Assembly: GCA_944472155.2 (NCBI GenBank)
Contig: OX235279.1
Location: 150,000,199-150,064,198 of the forward strand
Direction of reading: 5' to 3'
From: Trichobilharzia szidati
Lineage: Eukaryota > Platyhelminthes > Trematoda > Strigeidida > Schistosomatidae
DNA length: 64,000 nt
In this document: positions 31,963 to 43,900 of the stretch, piece by piece
Numbering within the stretch: position 1 is the stretch's first letter
Layout of the letters: each line of letters begins with the position of its first letter
The notes under the pieces: generated by a model
Database searches by the model: none
The model's input: the letters and a program-made list of their open reading frames with translations, nothing else
What the model was told of the DNA's origin: nothing
Made by a program: the position numbers and the translations under genes

Positions 31963-34900
31963 GTAAGTTTATTTTTAATCTTCAGTGTATCTATGCTGCT
32001 CGCTAATTTAAAGCGATAGTCAATTTTCAATTCTGTTTTTACTCTGTGCAGAGTGAAGATATTGCTCATTGATTAATCACTTGATTTTCAGCCAACAGGT
32101 TTCGGATTCGAATCCTGCTTTGTCTAACTTCAAGGATGGACAACTGCAAAGTATCGTTAACCTTTACATAGTAGGTAGTAGGCCTCATGGCCAGGTACAT
32201 GGAAAATCTGTCCTGGGTAACTGAGTTCTCACTAACATTCTGTTGGCATTTAGTCTACCCATTGCTAAGGAATAATAAGCAAACTGGCCTCATCAACTGT
32301 TTTATTCAAATACAGTTGTATCTGTATGCCACTTCAGTTGTTAGCAGTTGAGTAGATGAACATCCACTCTCGACACTATTCTTTACAGCCAGCCAAGAAA
32401 GTTTTTTGTGATAAATTTCACTTCGTGTCACATGCTGTATTTATTGTTTGTTCAAAGTTGGAAGGTGATAGAAGATTAAATGGAACACTGATGGAACATA
32501 ACCATCACCTGAGTTTTATAGGTAAAAGCATGGGGCATAAGTGCACAAGACGCCGCCGAGAATCGAACTTGGGTTGCTGGATTCATAATCCAGTCTGCTG
32601 ACCGTTACACCACTCGAAGAAATAAGGCCTAACGTTGACTGACGGTATGTATGAATGTAGACTTCAAAGGAGCTAATGCTTTAGGCAAGATCCTGTTAGA
32701 GAGCCAGATTCTGTATTAATTCAAAGACTATTACTCTTGTATTGTTAAATGTACTTTAGAAAACTTGAAAGATATACCACTACAGCTAGCGAAATGCAAG
32801 AAATGTGCATAGATCATCCAACGAAAGTTTCATTCCTAGACGACCGATTCGAATTGCCTTTTTTCGGTTGTAAAGGAGTAATAGTAGTTCGATAAAAAAA
32901 ATGGACCTCCTTCAGGTCAATGAATGTGGTGAGTGGTGGGTGCTGAGTTTCAGAGACTGGTGAAGAGTGAAGATCTGATCAATTCACTGTTATCTAGGCC
33001 TGAAACCTAGCTTGTTTTCCTGAGTTTCTTTTAACCGAGTCCTGTTTACTCTTTCTATTACTATAGCACCTAGAATTGTATATATTACTTTAATCAAGCT
33101 ACCCCCTCCCGATTATTATCACAGGAAAATTTTCCTTTTTCTTATGAACTGGGATGAACATGCTGATACAGCTCTCTGTTAGTGACTGACTGATTGACTG
33201 GTTTCAACATGGAACTTTGCACAGAAGTGCAACCTTTCGAGTTCGATGTAGCTTCACAACCTCGTTGACTGATGTACCGTCTAAAATCAGTGTTACTCAT
33301 CATATCACTCCATTTAACACGGTAGCTAGAACACTGATTCCTATGACCAAAGACAGCTAACCTTTTCATTTCTTCCATTTTCGGTAGCCATGTCTCACAG
33401 GCATAAAAGAGGATAGTTGAAACTACTGCACATTACACACATCCTTTAGTCGATAGTTGGACGGATATCAAGTCTATACCAGAGATGGTGTAAGTTGGGA
33501 AATGCCAGATGACCCGTTTCTTTACGCGGTGAGATTTCGTCAGCGCCCAGTCCGTTGTGTCTAGGGCAACTCTCCAAATAAGTGAAGTGTTCAGCATGCT
33601 CAACTACGTTACTCCCAATCTTAAGGCTAGGAGTCGACGTAGTCCAGTCCCGTAGCGTCATCTTACATGTGACAGGAGCAGATCGCATGCTAAACATCCG
33701 AAAGTTGCTGCCTAAGCTGTTCACAAGACTTCGCTTAATCAGGCTTTATTTAGGTGGACTATATCATCTACACGTTCTAAGTCAACAAGAATGTTTATAG
33801 TCGATAAAGGGAATATAAGCGGACTACAAATGTCGAGGCGATTACTCTTTGTCATTTCCCTGTGGTCATGCAGGAAACTTTTCACTTCAATCTAAAAGTA
33901 TAACTTCATTTGTTAATTTAGTCGAATATAATTTTATGTCAGGTCGTGTAGTAACTAATATCACTATTGTAATGAAACTCGAGTTTGATTCTGAAAAGTC
34001 CACTCTATTCACCTACCTTGTTTTCAGACAACTCACATTTGTCTTATGGGAAGCAGAATTTTTCACATGTTCGATAAATAAACCTTCATATATCAATCTC
34101 CCCATCCATCCTTCCACATTGAATTTTAAGACTGTCAACTTGTCTCATTCTATTGTATGGTTGTATGTAACTGCTTATTGTGCTATGGCTGTGCTTTTCT
34201 CTACTTCTCTTGTCCTATTAAGGTTTAACTAATCTAGATTTTTCTAGGTTTTGTGCTCTGCTAATTTCTTAGACTCTTGCCCGTGTATTTGACCTCACAG
34301 TTATTGCAGTGTGTCACATAAACTAAATTATTTCGTTTAGTGGGCACCACAGGATCTTCCAGCTGACATAATTTGTTTCTCAGATAGTTTGTAGGTTTGT
34401 TAAGAATTCTACGCTTCAGAGGTTCAGTCTTCGTATGGAAGCACTAATGATATTTTAAATTTCCTACTGTTCCTGTTGTCATGTTTCCGTGTATTCTTGT
34501 CGTTCATGCCGTCCATACTATTATTATTATTTATGTTCTTAGAACTTGCTATATAGTTCCTGTCTAATTTGTCAGTTTAATTACTAAATATCAAAGCATT
34601 TCACCAATCCTATTTTCACTGTCACAGGGTGGAATGAACTGAAATCCAAATGTCAGTTTGCACGTGCGTTTAACTTCCCTCCTTCCTTCCTTCCTTTTCA
34701 TAGTGCCGTCTAACATTCGGAGATCTCCTTTCTAACTTTCCAATGCATAAGTGAATTGAATTGCATCTGTTTTTCAGCTGATGTGTTCGAAAAGCATATT
34801 TAAATCTTGTATTTTTAGTACCGTGAATCTGTCATCCACACGTACCCCCACAATACTTCGGGGATGGGTTGGAACGTTTCAGTTGTTAAGTCTCCCCACC

Positions 34901-37900
34901 TATCCACAAATACATCTGCCACTAATGACGATATCCGTGACCCTATGGCAACTCCCTCAGTTTTCCTAGGGGACTAACAGTCAGGCACAGCTGCACTACT
35001 AGCATGATGGCTTCTAGAGTGATACTTTGATTTTAAGTCCAGGTTCGTAATCTATAGCCGAATTTATTGATATTATTATTGTTATTATTGATATTCTGTC
35101 GAAATCAACTGTCTTTTTCTTCGCCATCTATTTTGAAATTATCCAATGTATGTTTACGTCCATAAGAATTAGTGAGTCTAGACTTTGGACAGTCCCCAAC
35201 TGGAATTAACACCATAGCTGAATATCTAGACACTTCGTCAATAAAAGAATTTCTAAACGCAACTGTGGATCTGCCATGATACCCTGGTTAATGAATTTTA
35301 ACAATACTAGACATCCTACCGAGGTTATTGGTTCAAGGTATCAAATTAAACCACTTAGACTCATCTATAAATGGCTTCATTCAGCGTATTTGGCCCGTTG
35401 TGGATTTCTTAACTTGATTAAAAGCAATGTCTACTGTTTTCTTAATTTCTTCATACAGTTTTGTTTGTATGCAAATGCTAACCTTCTTTAAATAGTCTGA
35501 TTTGCCTAATACAACTTCTGAATTACCTTAAAGTTACTTATTGCTTCCATTTCTGGTTTCGTTAAGTTAACTTTTACCTCGTCTCGGAAGTTTTATTATT
35601 AGTGTACACTGTGCCCCTAATTCATTCGCAGTTGTTTGACTTTCTGCTTTCAATGCTAATTCTAATTTTGGAATGATATCCTCAGGTTTCAATTCATCCA
35701 CTGTTCTAGTGAGATTTTTGTCCAGTTTCCATTACATTTAATTCTGTAGTAATTCACACTTATGTTGAAATATTGATAACCTACTTCAGTGTGTCGATCG
35801 TCGATGATTTTATATTGCACATTGGTTTCAGACAGAAATTCCTGTTCCAATAGTATATTTTATGTTTCTTGACCTGAGTATTTTTTATTTTTAAATACTG
35901 GAATGGAGGTACATACCCTTACAGTGGCAGAGAGGTTAGGACTCTCGCCGACCATGCAAATGGTCTGGAGTTCGATCCCCTGTTGACGCACACCTGATAT
36001 CAATTGATCGGCCTGCAAAATTTGGGCTACCGATATTACATGCTGAGAATTCCATACTTGTATTAAAAATACGGTGTGGAATCAAGATCTAATAAAACAA
36101 AAATAAATATATATATATATATATATATATTAATTATACGATTTCAAATTAACGTGATGCCTTATGGTTAATTTTATCATCATTCTCAGCTGTCAACCCG
36201 TTATGGTTTGTTGACAGTTTAAGTGCTCTCCGCCCCCATACTCCTGTGACCGTGTTTATGACAAAAAAGCGTTGCAACTAGTACTTTCGGTGTCTTTTTG
36301 AAAATTAATGGAATCATTTATACTTACGAATACAGTTTAAGTAAGCTAATAAGTATTTTCGGTAAATTCTCATCAGGTTTTCTAAACAAATAATAGAATA
36401 CCAGTCAAGGGCATTTGAAACCAGATTTTATTTTGATAAATCACTCAGTGTTATACATTAATATTAACCGATGACGTTTCGAACACAAACTATTGCCACT
36501 CATAATCATATCAAGTTACTCACACAACTTTTACTTACTTCATTTATATACATGTGTGGAATTGACCAGATATTTGAATAAAAATCAATATGTGATAATG
36601 TACATTCAGAAATAATAATATGAGTGTTATTGATCAATTACAATCAGGTGAGAAATAAGGCGACTGTTTTTATAGTCATAATAAGTAACTTGTTAGAATG
36701 TTGTGATGTACTTGAATTGAAATAGAATTTTGAGATTATTTATTATCCCCCTCTGATTTGACTGGCGGTAATAATATATTCCATATTTCTGGTATTTGCA
36801 TTGATTCATTTCTGTTGCATGTGTTGGGTGTAGACTCAATGAACCAGGATTCAGTAATCAATCTCTCTCTCTCCACCTACATAGATTACTTTTTAGAATT
36901 TTAGTGCATGCAGTGCACTGCATGCATTAACACATAACCACACAATAGGGTGGGAGAGGGTTAAGATTCTAAAAAGTAATGTATGTAGGTGGAGGGAGAG
37001 AGATTGATTACGAAATCCTTATTCATCGAGTCTACACCCAACACATTCAATAGAAATGACTCAATGCAAATACCAGAGATATGGAAGATATTATTACCGC
37101 CAGTCAAATCAGAGGAGGATAATAAATAATCTCAAAATTCTATTTCAATTCACGTACATTATAACATTCTAGCAAGTTACTAATTATGACTATAAAAACA
37201 CTCGTCTTATTTTCCATCTGATTGTAATTGATCAATAACACTCACATAATTATAATTCATTCATGTGTGGAATCGATAAATACTGGAATAAAAATCGATT
37301 CCACACATGTATATAAATGAAGTAAAAAAGTTGTTTGAGTGACTTGATATGATTATGAGCAGTAATAGTTTGTGCTCGAAACGTCATCGGTTAATATTAC
37401 TGTATAACACTGTGTGACGCTTCATCAAAATAAAATCTTATCCATAATGGAGTCATCTAGGCTATTTCATGATATGGTGAGTCAAACATATCTAGTATTG
37501 ATCGCATTGGTACGGTGGCTTTATAAAATTTTAGGTAGTCCAAACAATCTGGGTATGTGTGTTCCTACAGGCTTTAGACGTTTGAGAATTTGGGGGCGAC
37601 AATATGTGATGATTGGATGACAAAGCTCTTAGTATCTTACGAGATCCCTTTTTTCTACTTTATTATCTGTATCATCCTTACCGTTAGGCAGTTCTTGTAC
37701 TGCTAACTTTATTGTCAATATTATACTGTGCTATAGTGTTGCATATTTTAATTTGTTTCACAATTAATCATTGTTATTGGTTATTCTATTCACATTCACC
37801 TCGATTACATTTAATTCTATTGATTGACATTGTTTCAAATGAAAAAGTTGTAAATTACTTAGTACTCATCGGCACGAAGGCAGAAAGATTTAGAAATTTG

Positions 37901-40900
37901 ATAATGTTAAAGGTAGTTGAGTGTCAGTTTAACAAGTGTGAAGAGGTTGTGAAAATGTACAAAAGGAACATATGAGAGTGATAATAGTGAATTAATTAAT
38001 AAAGTCAAAGCAAACTAAAATTGAAAATTAATAAGAAAATTTTTTATTACATTTACTAATTTTATTAATTTGACCTTTGACCGGAAATAATTCTGGAACT
38101 TTCTCACACATTTGATCTATATTTATCGGTAGACAGATTTGGTCCCTTATCTATTCTGAATTATAGCCTGTTTACATACCTGTATTAGAAAAGTTGTTTA
38201 TTTTTACGGTAACAGTATAATAATTTAAAACGCTTTACCTCTAATTTGTTTTGTTTTTTAATTCCTTCAGTTCGTTGTTCGATCCTCATGACAAATTCAA
38301 CTTTGTATACTTTACTTTCTTTCGCTGTAGTTTCATTCAAACCTGCTTGCTGAACTTTTTGCAGTATTAGAAGATCTTGAATGTATCACTTGTCATCTTT
38401 GTCGCTGTGTCTTATCTCCTAATGAATACTGCTCAGTTAATTTGTGTGTGTTTCATTCCTTTGCATCCCAGGTGAAACACAGAGCTTCAAGCCTTGAACT
38501 TTGAAGTTTAAGAGTAGTGGGGGCATTTGTTTAGACTGACGTCCGATCCTCCCTGTTTACTGAGCAAGGTTTAGGAGTGTGATTGCATGGAGGGTGTTGG
38601 CTGGGAACTGAACTCTGGACTACATGCGTCATTGGAGGAGCATTCTATCAGTTAATGCAGTATTCATCTTTTAATTTTAAATATCAATTGACGTTGGTGC
38701 AATATAGGCATGAATGTTATATACAAGATAATAATAAGAACAATATGAACGTCAGAACAATATGACTAATGAGAAATTTCATTGAAACAAAAACTCACTT
38801 TGCAAGGGTTCATCATATTTCTCTAAATTTCTTGAGAGTATCATAAATGCTAAGCTATCTGTGACAAATTATCGAGCCTATTGAATTGCGAAATATTTCA
38901 AACTCTATCCACACCGAGAATTGACAATCCAGAGCAGTTGGTTTGCTTCCTATTTACACTTCTAGGTCACATGTATACAACATAATTGCTTCCCTAAACA
39001 ATTAAGAGGATAAGTAAACGGTTAACAACGTAGAGACGGTGTTGTGATTCCCAGTATTTGTTAGAAATCCATGACAAATACAGACGCAACTTAGTTACTT
39101 GATAGAAATTTATTTATGGTACTACACTGTCAGCTATAGTTGGTGTTTTTAGGGCTTATCATAATTGTAGAACTTGGTCACTATGGTGGAATGTAATTTC
39201 ATATTAGATAAGTTTATTTTAAATATCACTTAGTGATGATGCAGTATTAACAATTGGATGACTTTTCGAGCATAAATTATTGCTCCTCATAATCATATCA
39301 AAGTATATATGTATATATATCGCTGGCATAGGCGTTGCGTCACTCTGATTGCACGTGTGCGTTGTTGAATCGATAAACAAAGCTTCAGTGATTAACCTCA
39401 CTCTCCACCTAACTGTGTTGCTTTTTGATATTTTCATGCTGTTCCACCCTACTTTGTGATTACTTGCAATCCAATGGCTGACCTTTATTTAGGTTACTTA
39501 ACTTTTTTTTCCCTTCACGTTCCCCAGTGGAACATAGGGCTTCAAGCTAGTGGCTTGAAGTTTATGTAGCAGTGTTTATTTTACAGGATGAGGTTGCTAG
39601 CCTCATGCCCAACCTTTCCTCTTCACCAGCATTATTTCTGGCTTAGCGAGGTAAAGGAGTGCGCCGGCCAGGGATCGAATCCCGGATCATGTACATGGTC
39701 GGCGAGCGTCCTAACCGCTATGCCACCGACGCTACTTACTTAACTTAGCAGGGTCAATCATTCTAGGTCTAGCTAAATTGTCCTAATAATCTAGGTGACC
39801 TCGATGTACTAGTTTGACCTATTACATGATATTTGGTAAATCATATTAGTTTCCTTAATTGGATCTGTTGGGTCCTTAGTCCGACAAAGTTTATCTCTGA
39901 GAGATTTGGTTGATTGATTTAAATGCCACACTAATTTCAGCCGGAATGAGAACCCCATGTGAGGTGTCTAACGTGTTCCTTCTTTATGCGGCAGTACTAC
40001 AGAGGCTTTGAATTTGATATTATTGTTTTTTAATCCTATTTCGCCTATGGTTCTTCATATATATATTTCTGGATAAATTCTGGTGAGCAGTTATTTACTA
40101 GTAATATTTTCACTATTTCGTTATTTAGTTAGGCTCTTGGCCCGATTATATAGACATTTACCTAAACCTACCTTTACCGATTCTGGATGGGATGAATTAA
40201 AGTCTAGGTATTTATTAGAGTGTGTCAATTTCCTATCTAACCCCACCATCTTGTTTTCGTCTTATTTTACAGTCTAGCCTGGCCAACTCACCCAATTGTC
40301 CAGACATAAGTAGGTGGGTGGAACAGGATTTGAAACCGAAATCTGTTTGACTGAAAGTCATTTGATTAGATCAATAGTGAGCCATATATATATATATATA
40401 TATATATAAACATGTATTATTTATGAACCTTCACTGATAATCTCTCATTTCTTCATTTAGGATCAAAAATTGGATCATTGATTTCATTAACTGTAACACC
40501 ATGTGATAAAACCCCTTGCGCGTTATATAAAGGTCATAATTCAACAATTACAATAGAATTCAGTACAAGTGAGTCATTGAGTTTCACAAACTTTATTTAT
40601 ATTTTTCAACAATAAAATGGTTTACATAAATATTATCTTTAAGATAACACGAGTAATCGTATAATGTGTTGATACATACAGCACTGCATCTCTATGAGCC
40701 ACTACGATTTAAAATAGAACAACAGTTAGAGCAGTTGAGTAGACAGAAGAGCGAATGTAGTAGGCCTACGCCTTAGCATAATTTCTATGTATCAGTTTAC
40801 CAAATTAGAGTTTGAAGCCAGTAGGCAACAAGAAATACATTCATGAATCGTTATTCAGGATTGTTGTTATTAAGATGGTTGAAGGCAATCGGCAGGAAGC

Positions 40901-43900
40901 CCAGCCTGACCTAGGTTTCGTGTTTGTTGGCACTCATCAGTCACTCATGACCCTTCTGAGCTTCGAACTTGTGTTAGTCCTACAGGAGGTCAGTCGTAAG
41001 CTCGAATAGCTCAGGAGTAACGTCTCTGGCGACTGCAGCACTGTGTTGACATGAATGCAACAAATTCGCCTACTCAGCTAAGACTGGTAGTTAAAAAAAA
41101 ACTATGCTGATTATTCGCCTAGGAGCCGTTGACTTTCCCTCAGAAGTAGGCAAAATTAAGCGGAAGAATTACAGAGTAAATTAACGAGTTACATAATAGT
41201 GATCGGTGTGAAAAGTTGAAAATCACTCATATCAACCAGTAGTTGTTGATGACTTTCTTGAAGCCGTCTTAGTTATCAAAGCTTTGTGGTGTTATCATAT
41301 CGAACTGTATTCTGCATCGATGAGGAGTATTCATTTTTCAAGGATAATTTACAAGGTTGTCAGCAACATCTGTTCCAGGAATAACGATTTTCATTACATA
41401 AACTTCATTTAATTCACACTCATACACCCAGAGAGTTCCTCCTTTATGGATATTGCAATCCATCAATCTCCAAATACCTCACATATTTATGCTGCTAGTA
41501 AACTTCTAGGCTGTTCAGCAAAACTCATGTTGCGGAACAACTGAAAATGTTGTTTAAAAGTTGAAAATTGGATGATTGTCTAGGCTAAAAAGGCACAATC
41601 AACAGTCATTTTTCATAAATTGGGGACGACTTGGAGAAGCAACAGTTTGATTTGAAACTCACCCATCATTAAAATTATTACATATGCAAATCTTACTGGC
41701 AAATGTTATTGAGAAAATGTTCAACTGCCTTATGCAAAAAAGATTATTTCGTTTCACTCTTTATATGGCCTCACGTCATTCGGAAAGAATAAAGTTAGCC
41801 TCAGAAGGTGACATGAAAGTTTATCTTTAAGTCAAGCTTGGAAGAGCAGTTTAGCACTAAAATGGAACAGTTTTTTTCCAGAACTCTTTGAATTTATACC
41901 GAAAATTAGCAGCAAAACTCCCAACTTAGTCTTCTTGATTCCTGTTTTCTACACTTTTCTTTCCACAGGCGAAACGGTTAAAAATGGTCGTATCTCTGTA
42001 CATGGAGTACTTGCTCATGTACCAGTCCCATTTCCCCTTGATAATTCAGATCTGTGTCAGTTCGTCAGTCCAACATGTCCTCTGATCAAATCTATACCAA
42101 AGTACACACATACATACACAATGTTTGTTAAAACCAGCTATCCATCGGTAAGAGACATGTAAATTTCTTATATATATGTATATACTAATCCAGTCAAGTG
42201 AAATTATGAAGACGGCAACATTCATAATATATGAAATACACTGACAACGTGTAATATGTAGCACAACCGCCAGCCACTGCCGTGAACGAGTAACTGTCTT
42301 CTTATCTGGCTTGGTGGACCCCGCTTGTTGCGACTCAAACTCCAGGCTACTTCCTGCATAGAACTAGTCGCTACTGAGCATCAGATTAATTTTAAGGTGT
42401 TGGTTTGCAGGGATTCGATTGGTTACAAGTTTGATCACGAGTTGACATAAGTTAAAGAACCACTGAAAGACTTTTGGAGTACTGGACAACCGTTTCGTCG
42501 TAATTCGGGACTCTTCATTAGTACTGGTCTGGGTCTCAGTGGCTGAATAACAACGAGCCTGCCTTACAACCAGAAGGTCCTTAGTTCGAACCTAAGTGGG
42601 TGTATCACTGCAGAGTCCTGAACTAGGTCGAAACCGCTGGCTGGTTTTCCAATGGTTCTGCAAATAATGTCAGCTCATGATAAAACCTGTAACCAAACAA
42701 CTCCCTGTATACCGGCAATTAAAAACACCGACAGTAGCTAATCATATATAGTGTTGATTGCCGTACAACCCCAGAACTGAGAAAGGTTTCTTCGGAGAAT
42801 ATGAAGATCATCGGTTCGACGTTTGACGTTTCATTAGGCTTGAGATTACCTGAATAGATTACCGCTACTTTAAGTAATATTTGGCTTCAAGGTGACATAA
42901 ACATTATTGTTCTATTTAAGTTTCGAGGAATGTAATTACTATTAGAGACAATTAAAACTGAAATTGCGGGATGTTGACACTTTTGAGCTAACTAACTTGA
43001 CATCATTAAATCAACGGATTTGAAAATCCCCAAACTTTTAGAATCAACAATGATTATCGTATGAACACAAAGGATTCACCGAAGAAAATTATCTTAAGGA
43101 AGATTTGATTTTCTATAGTCGTAACCAGTGAGATCCAATTAGATGTCACCAACGACAATGGTTGGGGTCGCGCTAAATCACGAATTAGTAGAAGTTAGAA
43201 TTCATGAGCCATTGAATCGGGTCTCAGTGGCTGAGTGGTATACGAGCTTGCCTTGTAACCGGAAGGTCTCGGGTTGGAATCCCAGTGGGTGCGTACTGCC
43301 GATGATTCCCAAACTGGGATGAAACAGCTGTCCAGTACTTCCTGGTTTTCAACGGTTCTCTGATTGATATCAGTCCGTGATCAACTCGTAGAAAATTTGA
43401 TTATCATACATATATATTAAAATAGACACTTACAAACAGTTTTCCTATGTGTGTCAGTATGCCTGTATGTTAGAAAGCTTCACAGTGAGCGGGAATGATT
43501 AAGTGCGATAATATTACTATATAGAATAACCCGTCAAAACTAATCAGGTGTAGGAGTGAGCTTCAAAAAATAACCTTGATTTCCTGCATTAAATAATAAT
43601 GAAAATAATAATCACTATAATGTGGTAAATGTTTTGAACGTCATTTATAACGATGATTATAAGGATAACAAAATAATGATTATAAGGTTTATGCAGGCGT
43701 CGGTAGGAATAACGAAGGTAGTCATATGTGCATATGTAGACAATTCAATAAATAAACAAATTAGGTCGAATCTTAAAAGTTACGAAATAATGAAGGTGAA
43801 GTGGACAGATGATCAGATGTCAAATGAATATCACAAAAGTACGAAGGAAATGGAAAAAAAGAAAGGGTGGCGGGGGATAGATTAGAATTTACCCAGACAA

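Noticed and set aside
32545..32625. tRNA-Gln or tRNA-His gene
   Set aside because: Acceptor stem does not pair, T stem has a mismatch, anticodon ATG is not expected; treated as tRNA-like SINE sequence.
37712..37975. 87-codon ORF as a possible gene
   Set aside because: Inside intron 1 of NPC2-like B, no domain, no splice context, AT-rich low-complexity composition.
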